In this document: positions 43,051 to 51,343 of the stretch, one piece after another | Layout: each line of letters begins with the position of its first letter | Position numbering within the stretch: the stretch's first letter is position 1 | Source of the DNA: Candidatus Allofournierella pullicola | GTDB lineage: Bacteria; Bacillota; Clostridia; Oscillospirales; Ruminococcaceae | DNA length: 64,000 bases | Direction: 5' to 3' | Assembly (NCBI GenBank): GCA_019114225.1 | Contig: DXFW01000039.1 | Coordinates: 107,021-171,020, forward strand | The notes under the pieces: generated by a model | The model's input: only the letters and a program-made list of their open reading frames with translations | The model's database searches: none | Told to the model about the DNA's origin: nothing | Made by a program: the position numbers and the translations under genes

Positions 43051-43539
43051 TCAATGCGAAGCTGAAAGCCAGGGCCCCAGCGCCGCGCCCCAGGCGGCGG
43101 CCAGTTTTTCCATGCTGAAGGCGGCGTTGGCAGGGCTGGTGCTGGGCAGCCGCACGGCGGGAATGCCGGACACCGGGCGCAGCAGCGTTTCGTACAGGCG
43201 GAAGGCCGTTGCCCCGTTGCAGAACACCGCCACCACGGGGGCCTGTTTCAGCAGGGCGGCCAGGTCCACCGGCACCGGGTCCTTGATGGAGGCGTCCGAC
43301 GCGCCGGTGACGGTGCAGCTTTCCAGCACGTCCCAGAGGGCGAGGCCGTTTTGCAAGATCAGCGCCCGCTTTTCCTCCACCGTGGCCGGCGTTTGCGCGC
43401 CGCACAGCCGCGCCAGCAGGGGCCAGAAGCGGTTGCGGGGATGGCCGTAGTAAAAACCCTGCCGCCAGCTCTCGGGGCTGGGCCAGCTGCCCAGGATGAG
43501 CGCCCGGCTGGCCGGGCCGAACACCGGTTCAAAGCTCAT
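43051..43539 (-). CDS. DNA-deoxyinosine (hypoxanthine) glycosylase, UDG superfamily family 6
   Basis: 162 residues. The N-terminal ILGSWPSPESWRQGFYYGHPRNRFWPLL (about 12-38, two motif blocks) is diagnostic of the HDG branch of the uracil-DNA-glycosylase superfamily, which removes hypoxanthine from DNA. A C-terminal LPSTSPANA segment matches the second active-site loop of the superfamily. The start at 43539 follows GAGTTCTTCCCCC weakly and overlaps the HAD gene by 11 bases, suggesting translational coupling. A longer frame to 43635 lies wholly inside the HAD gene. Confidence 0.85.
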   Translation of the reverse strand: MSFEPVFGPASRALILGSWPSPESWRQGFYYGHPRNRFWPLLARLCGAQTPATVEEKRALILQNGLALWDVLESCTVTGASDASIKDPVPVDLAALLKQAPVVAVFCNGATAFRLYETLLRPVSGIPAVRLPSTSPANAAFSMEKLAAAWGAALGPWLSASH

Positions 43540-44335
43540 GGGGGAAGAACTCCTTTTGCAGCGCGGCGGCCACGCCCTCCTCGGTGACGGGCGGCGCGAT
43601 GGCGCTGGCGGCAGCTTTGGCCGACTCGCTGCCATTGGCCATGCAGTAGGACCGGCCCACCAGCTTCATCAGCGGGATATCGTTCTCGTTGTCACCCATG
43701 CTCAACAGCTCTTCGGCCTTCCAGCCGGTGAGCTCCATCAGCTTTTTCACGCCCACCGCCTTGTCGGTTCCTGCGCGGTTGATGTCGTAATAGCCGGGGT
43801 GGTAGGGCACGAACTGCAGGCCCAGATGGCCGTAGCGGGCCTGGAATCCATCCACCGCGCCGGGAGGCAGAATGCCGAAGGCCCCGAAGGGCATGTCCTG
43901 CAGGTGGCGTTCCTGGTCCTCGCCGTCCAGCACATACTCGCTGTGGCCGGTGACCGCCTTGTAGAATTCGCGCATTTTTTCGAATTCCACATAGACGTAG
44001 TAGCTGTCGGAAAAGGCGAAGGCCAGGGGGTAGTCAAAATCCTCGAAGTAGTCCACCAGGGCGTACATCTCCTCGGGGGTGAAGTCCTCGCTGGCCAGCG
44101 GGCGGCCCGCGCTGTCCAGCATCTGGGCGCCGTTGGCGCAGACGGCGTAGTCCGGCTTGATCCCGCCCAAGATGGAGGTGTTCATGGCGTAGTAGGTGCG
44201 GCCGGTGGCGATGACCACCTTCACGCCCAAGGCTTGCACCCGGCGCACCATCTCGGCCACCGCCGGGCGGGCCGAAGGTTCGCCATGGGCCACCAGAGTG
44301 CCGTCCACATCCAGGATGATCGCTTTATATGGCAT
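43529..44335 (-). CDS. Cof-type HAD-IIB phosphatase
   Basis: 268 residues. HAD motif I is DVDGTLV (about 8-14), motif II VVIATGRTYYAM (about 38-49), motif III/IV the conserved K and GDNENDIPLMKLVG near the C terminus. The IIB cap lies between. These enzymes dephosphorylate sugar phosphates or cofactors such as FMN, and the substrate is not predictable. It precedes the glycosylase with an 11-base overlap. The ATG at 44335 follows GGAGACATATTTTTC. Confidence 0.9.
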   Translation of the reverse strand: MPYKAIILDVDGTLVAHGEPSARPAVAEMVRRVQALGVKVVIATGRTYYAMNTSILGGIKPDYAVCANGAQMLDSAGRPLASEDFTPEEMYALVDYFEDFDYPLAFAFSDSYYVYVEFEKMREFYKAVTGHSEYVLDGEDQERHLQDMPFGAFGILPPGAVDGFQARYGHLGLQFVPYHPGYYDINRAGTDKAVGVKKLMELTGWKAEELLSMGDNENDIPLMKLVGRSYCMANGSESAKAAASAIAPPVTEEGVAAALQKEFFPHEL

Positions 44336-44397
44336 GAAAAATATGTCTCCTTTTCGGGGTTAAGGCCCCGGCGAAGCGCACGGCGGGCCATAGTCCT

Positions 44398-44502
44398 ATT
44401 ATAGACAGTTTCGCCTGCCGGCACAAGGCCAAACTTGGGCGGCCGCGCCGAGGGGGCCTTTTGCCGAAACCCTTTGCTTTGCCGCGCCATTGGTAGTATA
44501 AT
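44398..44502. promoter_or_regulatory. Divergent promoters of the HAD gene and azlCD
   Basis: Minus: TATAAT (44403-44398). Plus: TTGCTT (44474-44479) and TATAAT (44497-44502), exactly 17 bases apart. GC-rich between them with no clear operator. Confidence 0.6.
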
Positions 44503-44539
44503 GGAGCGCAGTGACACACCATTGAGCGGAGGCGAAGGA

Positions 44540-45268
44540 ATGAAAAGCGAATACGCGTCCGGCCTGCGGGACGGGCTCGCCATTGGCGTGGGATATTTTT
44601 CAGTGAGCTTCACATTCGGCATTCTGGCGGTGAACGGCGGGCTGTCGCCGCTGATCGCCGGGCTCATCAGCCTGACCAACATGACCAGCGCCGGCCAGTT
44701 TGCCGGGCTGACGGTCATTCTGGCCCACGGGCCGCTGGTGGAACTGGCGCTGACCCAGCTGGTCATCAACCTGCGCTATGCGCTGATGAGTCTTTCGCTG
44801 AGCCAGCGGCTGGGCCCGGAATTCACCACCCGGCGGCGAATGCTGGTGGCCTTTGCCAACACCGACGAGATCTTTGCGGTGGCCATGGGCCGCTCCGCTC
44901 CCCTCACCCCCGCCTACATGTACGGCCTGGCCGCCCTGCCCATCCTGGGCTGGACCGGGGGCACCGTGGTGGGCGCCATTGCGGGCGCGGTGCTCTCCCC
45001 CGCCATTCGCAGCGCGCTGGGGGTGGCCCTTTACAGCATGTTCATCGCCATCGTGGTGCCGCCCATGCGCCGCTCCAAGCCGGTGCAGGCGGTGGTGGCC
45101 GCGGCGGTCATCGTGAGCTGCGTTTTCGCCTGGACGCCCCTTTCCGAAGTGGTGGGCAGCGGCTTTGCCATCGTCATCAGCACGCTGGCCGCGGCGGCGC
45201 TGGGGGCCTGGTTGTTCCCCATGGACGTTTCGTCCGAGGCCGATGAAGAAAAGGAGGAGGCGCAATGA
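44540..45268 (+). CDS. azlC: AzlC-family branched-chain amino-acid exporter, large subunit
   Basis: 242 residues, about seven to eight membrane helices. The N-terminal GLRDGLAIGVGYFSVSFTFGILAVNGGLS and SLTNMTSAGQFAGL are the AzlC signature, and INLRYALMSLSLSQRL follows. With AzlD it exports branched-chain amino acids or analogues (azaleucine resistance in Bacillus). The ATG at 44540 lies after GGAGGCGAAGG. It overlaps azlD by four bases (ATGA). The acidic C-terminal tail (SEADEEKEEAQ) is cytoplasmic. Confidence 0.93.
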   Translation: MKSEYASGLRDGLAIGVGYFSVSFTFGILAVNGGLSPLIAGLISLTNMTSAGQFAGLTVILAHGPLVELALTQLVINLRYALMSLSLSQRLGPEFTTRRRMLVAFANTDEIFAVAMGRSAPLTPAYMYGLAALPILGWTGGTVVGAIAGAVLSPAIRSALGVALYSMFIAIVVPPMRRSKPVQAVVAAAVIVSCVFAWTPLSEVVGSGFAIVISTLAAAALGAWLFPMDVSSEADEEKEEAQ

Positions 45269-45579
45269 GCCTGTTTTGGTATCTTCTGGTGATGGCGGGC
45301 GTGACCTACCTCATCCGCATGCTGCCCCTGACCCTTTTGCAGAAAAAGATCCGCAACCGGCGGCTGCAGTCCTTTTTATACTATGTGCCCTACGCCTGCC
45401 TTTCGGCCATGACCTTCCCCGCCATTCTCTCGGCCACCGAGAGCCCGGTGAGCGCCGCGGCGGCGCTGGTGGTGGCGGTGGGTGTGGCGCTGGCCGGCAA
45501 AGGGCTGGTGACGGTGGCCGCCTGCGCCTGCGCCACGGTGTTTCTGGTGGAGCGGCTGCTGCCGCTGCTGCCTTTGTGA
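45265..45579 (+). CDS. azlD: AzlD-family branched-chain amino-acid exporter, small subunit
   Basis: 104 residues with three to four membrane helices: YLLVMAGVTYLIRMLPLTLL (about 5-24), a basic loop KKIRNRRLQSFLYYVPYACLSAMTFPAIL typical of AzlD, and two further helices. It is the partner of AzlC, translated by overlap (ATGA). The stop at 45579 is just before a 23-bp terminator stem. Confidence 0.93.
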   Translation: MSLFWYLLVMAGVTYLIRMLPLTLLQKKIRNRRLQSFLYYVPYACLSAMTFPAILSATESPVSAAAALVVAVGVALAGKGLVTVAACACATVFLVERLLPLLPL

Positions 45580-45586
45580 CCGCTCT

Positions 45587-45634
45587 CTGAAGAAACCGCC
45601 CCCGGACCAGTTGGTCCGGGGGCGGTTTCTTCAG
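45587..45634. terminator. Very long bidirectional terminator between azlD and the XRE gene
   Basis: A perfect 23-bp stem (45587-45609 with 45612-45634). Its right arm includes the stop codon of the XRE gene. Confidence 0.92.
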
Positions 45635-45930
45635 TTCCCCGTACGGAAACACTCGATCACATTCACCACCGCGGCCACCTGTTTTTCCGACAAGCCTTCC
45701 ACCGAGACCATGGCGGTTTTTCCCATTCCCAGGAGATAATCGGTGGAGACCCCAAAAATCTTCGCAAGCTCCACCACATATTGCGTGGAAGGGACTGAAA
45801 GCCCCATTTCCCAGGCATTCACACCGGCGCGGGAAATACCAAGCCGACGCGCGATCTCCGCTTGGGTCAGTTCCAGTTTTTCCCGCAAAAATTTGATCCG
45901 CTCCGCCATGGTGAGCAATTCTTTGGTCAT
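45631..45930 (-). CDS. XRE-family transcriptional regulator
   Basis: 99 residues. HTH in residues about 8-62 (LTQAEIARRLGISRAGVNAWEMG, then LAKIFGVSTDYLLGMG), and a short C-terminal segment ending NVIECFRTGN. The start at 45930 (MTKELLTMAERI) follows GGGGAGAG; 12 further upstream codons lack a ribosome site. It is divergent from a lipoprotein gene, with a perfect 15-bp palindrome between them, so it probably controls itself and the lipoprotein. The pair has lower GC and stands apart from neighbours. Confidence 0.88.
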   Translation of the reverse strand: MTKELLTMAERIKFLREKLELTQAEIARRLGISRAGVNAWEMGLSVPSTQYVVELAKIFGVSTDYLLGMGKTAMVSVEGLSEKQVAAVVNVIECFRTGN

Positions 45931-45978
45931 TGCACTCTCCCCTTTTCTTAAGGTTACAATGACCATTTTGATATTGCT

Positions 45979-46028
45979 TTATCATTATGATAATTATAAT
46001 TGACACGCTCTCAAAGCAAGTGTATACT
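45979..46028. promoter_or_regulatory. Operator palindromes and lipoprotein promoter
   Basis: TTATCAT-T-ATGATAA (45979-45993, perfect) and AATTATAATT (45992-46001) lie directly before a consensus promoter TTGACA (46000-46005), 17 bases, TATACT (46023-46028). Likely the binding site of the divergent XRE regulator. Confidence 0.75.
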
Positions 46029-46077
46029 CAAAGCAGATGAACAGGCAATCCGCCTGCTTTTGATTGGAGGAAAAATC

Positions 46078-46587
46078 ATGCAAAACATCTGTGCGGCTCT
46101 GGCCGCGGCGCTTTTGTTGACAGTGTTGACCGCCTGCGGCGGCAAGCCTGCCGAAGCGGAGATATCCGCCCCGTCGACAGCAGGTCAGGCTGGGGACGGC
46201 ACATCCAGTGTGGCCTCTGCTGCCGAAGAGGACAGCAGTCTGGGACAAATAGCCGGAAGCTCCTTGCCGGACACCCCGTCGTCGACGGCCAGTGCAGAAA
46301 GCTCCGGCGTGCCTTCCGACGACGTAATATGTCCGGAGTTTCAGCAGGCAATGGACAGTTATGAAGCTTTCTTTGATGAATACTGTGACTTCATGCGGCG
46401 TTATAGCGAGTCCGATGGAACCGATCTGGACTTATTGGCGGATTACGCTGATATCATGGAACAGTACGCGCCAGTTACAACGAATTTCAGCAGTTGGGAC
46501 GGCGATGACCTGACTGCCGCGGAACTTGCGCTTTATCTGGATGTGCAGACGCGCGTCAATCAAAAGTTACTGGAGTTTTCAGCTTGA
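46078..46587 (+). CDS. Secreted lipoprotein, possibly DUF6591-like
   Basis: 169 residues. Type II signal peptide with lipobox LTAC (about 16-19) after a hydrophobic core, then a Ser/Ala/Glu-rich linker (about 25-80) and a small helical domain: CPEFQQAMDSYEAFFDEYCDFMRRY and LLADYADIMEQYA, which resembles DUF6591 lipoproteins of gut Firmicutes. Function unknown. GGAGG lies eight bases before the ATG at 46078. Codon and base use are less GC-rich than in the surrounding genes. Divergent XRE regulator and consensus promoter upstream; terminator downstream. Confidence 0.8.
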   Translation: MQNICAALAAALLLTVLTACGGKPAEAEISAPSTAGQAGDGTSSVASAAEEDSSLGQIAGSSLPDTPSSTASAESSGVPSDDVICPEFQQAMDSYEAFFDEYCDFMRRYSESDGTDLDLLADYADIMEQYAPVTTNFSSWDGDDLTAAELALYLDVQTRVNQKLLEFSA

Positions 46588-46591
46588 TGAC

Positions 46592-46632
46592 AAAAACGCG
46601 TCCCGGAGCTTTCCGCTCCGGGACGCGTTTTT
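46592..46632. terminator. Bidirectional terminator
   Basis: AAAAACGCGTCCCGGAGC pairs with GCTCCGGGACGCGTTTTT, 18 bp, between convergent genes. Confidence 0.93.
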
Positions 46633-46634
46633 GT

Positions 46635-46985
46635 TTACAGCAGCTTTTCCCACTCCTCGGGCTTGAAGCCGGGGCAGACGCCCTTGTCGGTGATGAGCAC
46701 CGGGCGCTTGACCAGCATGCCATCGGTGGCAAGCAGGGCGCAGACTTCGCTGTCGGTCATGGCGGGCAGTTTGTCCTTGAGGCCCATGGACTTGTAGAGC
46801 AGGCCGCTGGTGTTCACAAACCGCTTGACCGGCAGGCCGCTTTCGGCCAGCCAGCTTTCCAGCTCGGCGGCGGTGGGGTTCTGCTCCTTGATGGGGCGGG
46901 CGGTATACGCCGCGCCCCGTTCCTCCAGCCATTTTTGCGCTTTCTGGCAGGTGGAGCATTTATCGTAGCACAGAAAAGTGATCAT
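46635..46985 (-). CDS. ArsC/Spx-family thioredoxin-fold protein
   Basis: 116 residues. Thioredoxin fold with N-terminal CYDKCSTCQKAQKWL (residues 6-20), where CSTC is the redox motif position of ArsC/Spx/YffB proteins, and LVKRPVLITDKGVCPGF near the end. Family members are arsenate reductases, Spx regulators or uncharacterised YffB; the basic RP motif of arsenate reductases is present as KRPV, but Spx cannot be excluded. It follows nagA by 10 bases in the same operon. The start at 46985 follows GAGGAAG. Confidence 0.85.
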   Translation of the reverse strand: MITFLCYDKCSTCQKAQKWLEERGAAYTARPIKEQNPTAAELESWLAESGLPVKRFVNTSGLLYKSMGLKDKLPAMTDSEVCALLATDGMLVKRPVLITDKGVCPGFKPEEWEKLL

Positions 46986-46995
46986 GCTTTCTTCC

Positions 46996-48132
46996 TCACA
47001 GCTCTTTGCCGCCGATGAAGATGTGCTCGGGGTGCAGGTCGGCGCCCAGCACCAGCACGTCCGCCCGCTTGCCCACGGCAATGCTGCCCACCTCATCGTA
47101 GAGGCCGGCGGCCTTGGCCGGGTTGATGGTGGCGGCCTTGAGGGCGCTCTCCAGCGGCACGCCGAACTTCACGGCGCGGCGGAAGCCCTCGGCCTGGCAG
47201 GTGGCGCTGCCGGCGATGGTGCCGTCGGCCAGGGTGGCCAGGCCGTCGGTCATAAACACCTTCTGGCCGCCCAGGCTGTATTCGCCGTTGGGCATGCCGC
47301 AGGCCTGCATGGCGTCGCTGATGATACACACACGGTCGGACCCGAACATGTTGAACACCGCGCGCACCACAGAGGGGTTCAGGTGGATGCCGTCGCAGAT
47401 CATCTCGATGTGCTCGGCATAGTCGCTGGCAGCGCCCACCACGCCGGGGGCGCGATGGGTGAAGGCGGGCATGGCGTTGAACAGGTGGGTGGTGTGGGTG
47501 AAGCCGTTGGCGTAGCCTGCGGTGGCCTCCTCATAGGTGGCGCAGGTGTGGGCAACGGAAACGGTGCACAGCTTGCTGGCCTTCTGGGCGAACTCCAGCG
47601 CGCCGGGCAGCTCGGGGGCCACGTCCACCAGGCGGATGTTATGGCCGCTGCGCTCCCACAAACGCTGGAACATCTCCCAGTCGGGGTCGATGATGTACTC
47701 CTCGGCCTGAGCGCCTTTCTTGGCCTTGTTGAAGAAGGGGCCTTCCATGTTCACGCCCCGCAGCACCGCGCCGTAGCCGTCCTGCCCGAAGATGGGGCGG
47801 GCGGTGTCAAAAATGCGGTCCAGGATCTCCTCGCTGAAGGCCATGGTGGTGCCCAAAAAGCTGGTCACGCCCTGGCTGCCCAGGTATTTCTGCATGGCGC
47901 GCACATATTTGTCGCTGCCGTCCATACCGTCGCAGAAGTCGGAACCGGCGGCGCCGTGGATGTGGATGTCCACAAAACCGGGAGTGACGTATTTGCCGGT
48001 GGCGTCCAGCTCCTCCTCGCCATGCAGGGTGCCCGCGGGGGCCACCTTGACGATACGGTCGCCGTCCAGCTCCACATCGGCGGGGATGAACCGGCCGTTG
48101 GAATTAAAGACTTGTCCGTTCTTGATGATCAT
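46996..48132 (-). CDS. nagA: N-acetylglucosamine-6-phosphate deacetylase
   Basis: 378 residues. It removes acetate from GlcNAc-6-P, giving GlcN-6-P for glycolysis or wall recycling. Seen: VDIHIHGAAGSDFCDG (metal histidines), GVNMEGPFFN (catalytic Glu), SVAHTCATYEEA, THLFNAMPAFTHR, CDGIHLNP and IISDAM (catalytic Asp). Length normal. nagB is not nearby. A promoter with TATAAT lies about 65 bases upstream. Its partner gene is the ArsC/Spx-like protein, an odd pairing that is probably just operon economy. Confidence 0.95.
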   Translation of the reverse strand: MIIKNGQVFNSNGRFIPADVELDGDRIVKVAPAGTLHGEEELDATGKYVTPGFVDIHIHGAAGSDFCDGMDGSDKYVRAMQKYLGSQGVTSFLGTTMAFSEEILDRIFDTARPIFGQDGYGAVLRGVNMEGPFFNKAKKGAQAEEYIIDPDWEMFQRLWERSGHNIRLVDVAPELPGALEFAQKASKLCTVSVAHTCATYEEATAGYANGFTHTTHLFNAMPAFTHRAPGVVGAASDYAEHIEMICDGIHLNPSVVRAVFNMFGSDRVCIISDAMQACGMPNGEYSLGGQKVFMTDGLATLADGTIAGSATCQAEGFRRAVKFGVPLESALKAATINPAKAAGLYDEVGSIAVGKRADVLVLGADLHPEHIFIGGKEL

Positions 48133-48194
48133 GGGAAGTTCTCCTTTCCGCGCAAAGAGGGCGCAAACGCACCCGAAACTCGTTTCCTGTTTTG

Positions 48195-48223
48195 ATTATA
48201 CAGCGCCCGGCCCTTCCGCACAA
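48195..48223 (-). promoter_or_regulatory. nagA promoter
   Basis: Minus strand TTGTGC (48223-48218), 17 bases, TATAAT (48200-48195). Confidence 0.55.
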
Positions 48224-48283
48224 TTCGCTAAAACGCAAAAAGCTGATCGTGCAAATTTTGTACAGTTTTACGTCCGCCGGGCG

Positions 48284-48316
48284 CAAAAAAGGCGGGGCAG
48301 TGCCCCGCCTTTTGCA
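48284..48316 (-). terminator. Terminator of the permease gene
   Basis: AAGGCGGGGCA pairs with TGCCCCGCCTT; on the minus strand it is followed by TTTTTTGC. Confidence 0.88.
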
Positions 48317-48320
48317 TGAT

Positions 48321-49181
48321 TCAAAAACCCAGCAGCATGAGCAGCATGCCGCAGCCTGCGCCCACGGCCCACAGCAGAACGGTGATGAACAGGTTCTGTT
48401 TGAGGCTGGGATTGGCCCGGAACAGCACCAGCAGGCCCACGCCCGCGTTGGCGCAAAGGCCCGCCGTCACCGACGAAAAGCCGATGGCGCCGGAGAGGTA
48501 CAGCTGGGTGAGCAGCACGCTGGAAGCGCAGTTGGGCACAAGGCCCAGCAGCGCCGCAAAGAGCGGCTGGATGAACCCCAGCCCGGTGAGGAAACCGGTG
48601 AAGTTCTCCTCGCCCACGCCCTCGATCACAAGGCCGATGACCACGCTCAGCGCCAGCACCCACAGGAAGATGTTCACCGTGTGGACGGCAGCCGCCCACA
48701 CAAGGCTCTGCTTTTCCTCGTGGTGTTCGTGGCAGTCTACCTCGTCGGCGTGGCCGGTGTAGCCGCCCCGCATGGAATCGGGCAGCCGCCGGCGAAGCAG
48801 AAGGTCCAGCGCCGCGCCCACCGCGGCGCCCAGCACCACCTTGAACGCCAGCAGCACCGCCAGGTCGCCCCAGCGCTCGGGCACCGCCAGCAGCAGCGGC
48901 ACCGCCTCGTCGCTGGTGGCGATGAACACCGCCATCAGCGCGCCCAGGCTGATGACCCGGCTGCCGTAGAAGTTGGCCGCCATGGCGGAAAAGCCGCACT
49001 GGGGCGCGCAGCCCAGCAGCGCGCCCATCGCAAAGCCCCAGCGCCCGCCGCCGGCCAGCGCCCGCTCGATCCGCTCGCCCTGGCGGCGCTCGATAAACTC
49101 GATGAGCAGATAGGCGGCGAAGAGGAAAGGAAGCATTTTCGCGCTGTCTTCCAGCGCGTGGAGCAAAACATGTTGGATCAA
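48321..49181 (-). CDS. Putative heavy-metal/manganese exporter, 10-TM family (ArsP_2-like)
   Basis: 286 residues, eight to ten membrane helices. Two inverted halves each hold a conserved proline/cysteine pore motif: GALLGCAPQCGFSAMAANFYG (about 53-72) and GLVPNCASSVLLTQLY (about 211-226), with CGFS and NCASS matching the putative 10TM heavy-metal exporter family. A His/Asp/Glu-rich cytoplasmic loop (DEVDCHEHHEEK) may bind metal. The start is a TTG at 49181 after CGGAGAACCC. It is monocistronic; the metal is not known, although database members are labelled manganese transporters. Confidence 0.8.
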   Translation of the reverse strand: MIQHVLLHALEDSAKMLPFLFAAYLLIEFIERRQGERIERALAGGGRWGFAMGALLGCAPQCGFSAMAANFYGSRVISLGALMAVFIATSDEAVPLLLAVPERWGDLAVLLAFKVVLGAAVGAALDLLLRRRLPDSMRGGYTGHADEVDCHEHHEEKQSLVWAAAVHTVNIFLWVLALSVVIGLVIEGVGEENFTGFLTGLGFIQPLFAALLGLVPNCASSVLLTQLYLSGAIGFSSVTAGLCANAGVGLLVLFRANPSLKQNLFITVLLWAVGAGCGMLLMLLGF

Positions 49182-49344
49182 AGGGTTCTCCGTTTCTGTT
49201 TATGGGGCGCACAGCCCCGGTTTTTTTCGAACACGCAACAGTATACCCTGCGCGGCCGCCCCGCCGCAAGGCCCCCCACCCCCATTTTGAGGTCACTTTT
49301 TTGAAAAAAGCGCGTTTTTTCTTTGTCCTCCGCCACAAGCGGCG

Positions 49345-49376
49345 AAAAAGCGGCCCCCGTCAAAGTCGGGGGCCGC
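49345..49376 (-). terminator. Terminator of rubrerythrin
   Basis: GCGGCCCCCG (49350-49359) pairs with CGGGGGCCGC (49367-49376); minus-strand T-tract follows. Confidence 0.88.
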
Positions 49377-49401
49377 CTGGGTCTGTGGTGTGCTTTGCTG
49401 C

Positions 49402-49938
49402 TCAGTGGTTCTCGGCGCGCAGCACGAAGTAAGCCTGGGGATGATCGCACACAGGGCACTTCTCGGGGGCATGGGTGCCGATGTGGATGTGGCCGCAGTT
49501 GGTGCAGATCCAGACCTGCTCGGTCTCACGGGCAAACAGACGGCCCTCCTCCAGCAGCTTCTTCACCTCGCGGTAGCGCTGCTCGTGCTCCTTCTCGATG
49601 GCGCCCACCATGCGGAACAGCTGGGCGATGTGGTCAAAGCCCTCCTCCTCAGCGGTGGCGGCGAAACCGGCATACATGTCGGTCCACTCGTAGTTCTCGC
49701 CGGCGGCGGCGTCCGCCAGGTTGGTCAGGGTGTCGGGCATGCCGTCGTGCAGCAGCTTGAACCATATCTTGGCGTGCTCCTTCTCGTTGCCGGCAGTCTC
49801 GGCAAACACGGCAGCCAGCTCGTTGTAGCCTTCCTTCTTGGCCTTGGAGGAATAGTAGCCGTACTTGGTGTATGCCTGGCTCTCGCCGGCAAAGGCGGTC
49901 ATCAGATTGGCTTCAGTTTTGGAACCTTTCAGTTGCAT
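49402..49938 (-). CDS. rbr: Rubrerythrin
   Basis: 178 residues. An N-terminal four-helix diiron domain ([48 protein letters not shown]) and a C-terminal rubredoxin-like domain with [23 protein letters not shown] binding one iron. It reduces hydrogen peroxide in anaerobes and is a main oxidative-stress enzyme. The ATG at 49938 follows GGAGGTATTGACC; an in-frame TTG two codons upstream is less likely. The 95-base upstream gap is AT-rich; no clear PerR box. Confidence 0.96.
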   Translation of the reverse strand: MQLKGSKTEANLMTAFAGESQAYTKYGYYSSKAKKEGYNELAAVFAETAGNEKEHAKIWFKLLHDGMPDTLTNLADAAAGENYEWTDMYAGFAATAEEEGFDHIAQLFRMVGAIEKEHEQRYREVKKLLEEGRLFARETEQVWICTNCGHIHIGTHAPEKCPVCDHPQAYFVLRAENH

Positions 49939-50034
49939 GGTCAATACCTCCGATTTTTATTTTGTTGGGTTTGTCGCAATTTGTAGGAATTATTCTTGTT
50001 TGTGTTCCTATCTTACACCCGTCGGGTGCAAAAG

Positions 50035-51288
50035 TCAAGAGGCAGCCGAAAACTCCGGATAAGCCAGAGCTGCCGCGTCCGCGATGGCGAACACCAGCCG
50101 GGGCGAAAGGGTCTCGGTGAGGCGCAGGTCCACATAGACCACCGCGCCGTTTTGCACCGCCCGCAGGTCGCCCAGCGCGGCGGCCAGATCCTCCGGCGAG
50201 ACGGTGTCTGCCACCAGCAGCACGTCCGGGTCGGCGGCGCGGATCTCGTCCAGGTCGTTGTCCGGGTCCTCGTCGGTGAGGCACCCGGCTCCCGCCAGCC
50301 AGCCGGTGGCGTCGGGCAGCGGGTGACGGAACACCTGGCCCAGCAGCGTCCACTCGGCGGTGTCCGCGGTGGCGGCAAGGCCGGTCAGATCCGGCAGCAG
50401 CAGCGCGGAGGCTTTGTCCGGAAGGGCGGCGTTGTAGGCGGCGAGGGTGCTCTCCAGCCGGTCGATGACGCCATAGCCCAGCGCGCGGCCGGTCTCGTTG
50501 CCCCCCAGCAGCGCGCCCAGCTGGCCGTAGAATTCCCGCAGGCCGGCAAGGTCGGCCGGGGTGTCCAGCTGAATGACCTCCACCCCCGCCTGCTCCAGCT
50601 CGGTCTGCACCGGGCCGGCCAGGGGCGTCTGGCAAAGGACGTAGTCCGGCGCCAGGGCGATGATGTCCCCGGTGCGGGGCAGCAGCGGCGTGCCCACGGT
50701 GGCAAGGCCGGTGGAGCGGGCGTCACAATATTCGGTGACGGCGCAGAGGGCCTCGTGCCCCGGCAGGCTCAGCAGCGCCTCGGTGACCATGGGCGAGAGG
50801 CTCACCACTTTTTCCGGCTTTTCGCTCACCAGCCGGTCGCCCACCATGGCGGGCCAGTCCTGTCCTTCCTTGACTTCGCCGGGAGACGACGCCCCTCCGG
50901 GCACGGTCAGTGCGGCCAGGCGGCCGGGCACATCCAGCGCCCAGCCTGCAAGGCAGACCAGCAGCAGGGCCAGCAGGCTGCCCAGCACAATGAGCGGCGT
51001 GCGGTTTTTGCGCCGTCTGCGGGCGGGCCAGGACGGGGAAGCCGCCGCCTTTGCCGGAGTCTCCAGGCGGGGCGGGACGGCCTTTTTTTGTTTTACAGGC
51101 CGGGGCGGCGCGGACGGCCGTGGCTGCGTGGCCCGGGGCGCGTCCTCTCTGGGGGGTGCGGCAGGCTTTTTGTCCCGCTTTTCCCCCTTTGTGCCGCCGG
51201 CCCGAAAGACGGTCTTGCCGCCCTGCTGGCGAAGTTCGCCCCGGCCGGATGAATCTCCGGCACGGAACACATGTTTTTCTGGCGGCAA
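50035..51288 (-). CDS. Membrane-anchored periplasmic-binding-type (Peripla_BP_2) protein with long cytoplasmic tail
   Basis: 417 residues. Residues 1-95 are Pro/Arg/Lys-rich and probably disordered, including two VFRAG copies; 98-117 form one membrane helix; about 130-417 are a ferric-siderophore/cobalamin-type binding domain (KVVSLSPMVTEALLSL, DIIALAPDYVLCQTPL, AADPDVLLVADTV). It is not a lipoprotein and there are no ABC permease or ATPase genes nearby. Tail-anchored binding domains of this sort may act as sensors or capture metal chelates. The start is a TTG at 51288 after AAAGGGGGCGG. Identity of the ligand unknown. Confidence 0.8.
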   Translation of the reverse strand: MPPEKHVFRAGDSSGRGELRQQGGKTVFRAGGTKGEKRDKKPAAPPREDAPRATQPRPSAPPRPVKQKKAVPPRLETPAKAAASPSWPARRRRKNRTPLIVLGSLLALLLVCLAGWALDVPGRLAALTVPGGASSPGEVKEGQDWPAMVGDRLVSEKPEKVVSLSPMVTEALLSLPGHEALCAVTEYCDARSTGLATVGTPLLPRTGDIIALAPDYVLCQTPLAGPVQTELEQAGVEVIQLDTPADLAGLREFYGQLGALLGGNETGRALGYGVIDRLESTLAAYNAALPDKASALLLPDLTGLAATADTAEWTLLGQVFRHPLPDATGWLAGAGCLTDEDPDNDLDEIRAADPDVLLVADTVSPEDLAAALGDLRAVQNGAVVYVDLRLTETLSPRLVFAIADAAALAYPEFSAAS

Positions 51289-51343
51289 CGCACCCGCCCC
51301 CTTTGCTCAGGATATGCTCAGGTCCCCCAAAGCGTACCCGGGG

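Noticed and set aside
48133..48320. A riboswitch or extra gene in the nagA leader
   Set aside because: Only a promoter and the permease terminator are visible; no conserved fold or ribosome site.
49939..50034. A PerR/Fur-like box before rubrerythrin
   Set aside because: AGGAATTATTCTT is only a weak, imperfect palindrome and does not fit the PerR consensus well enough to call.
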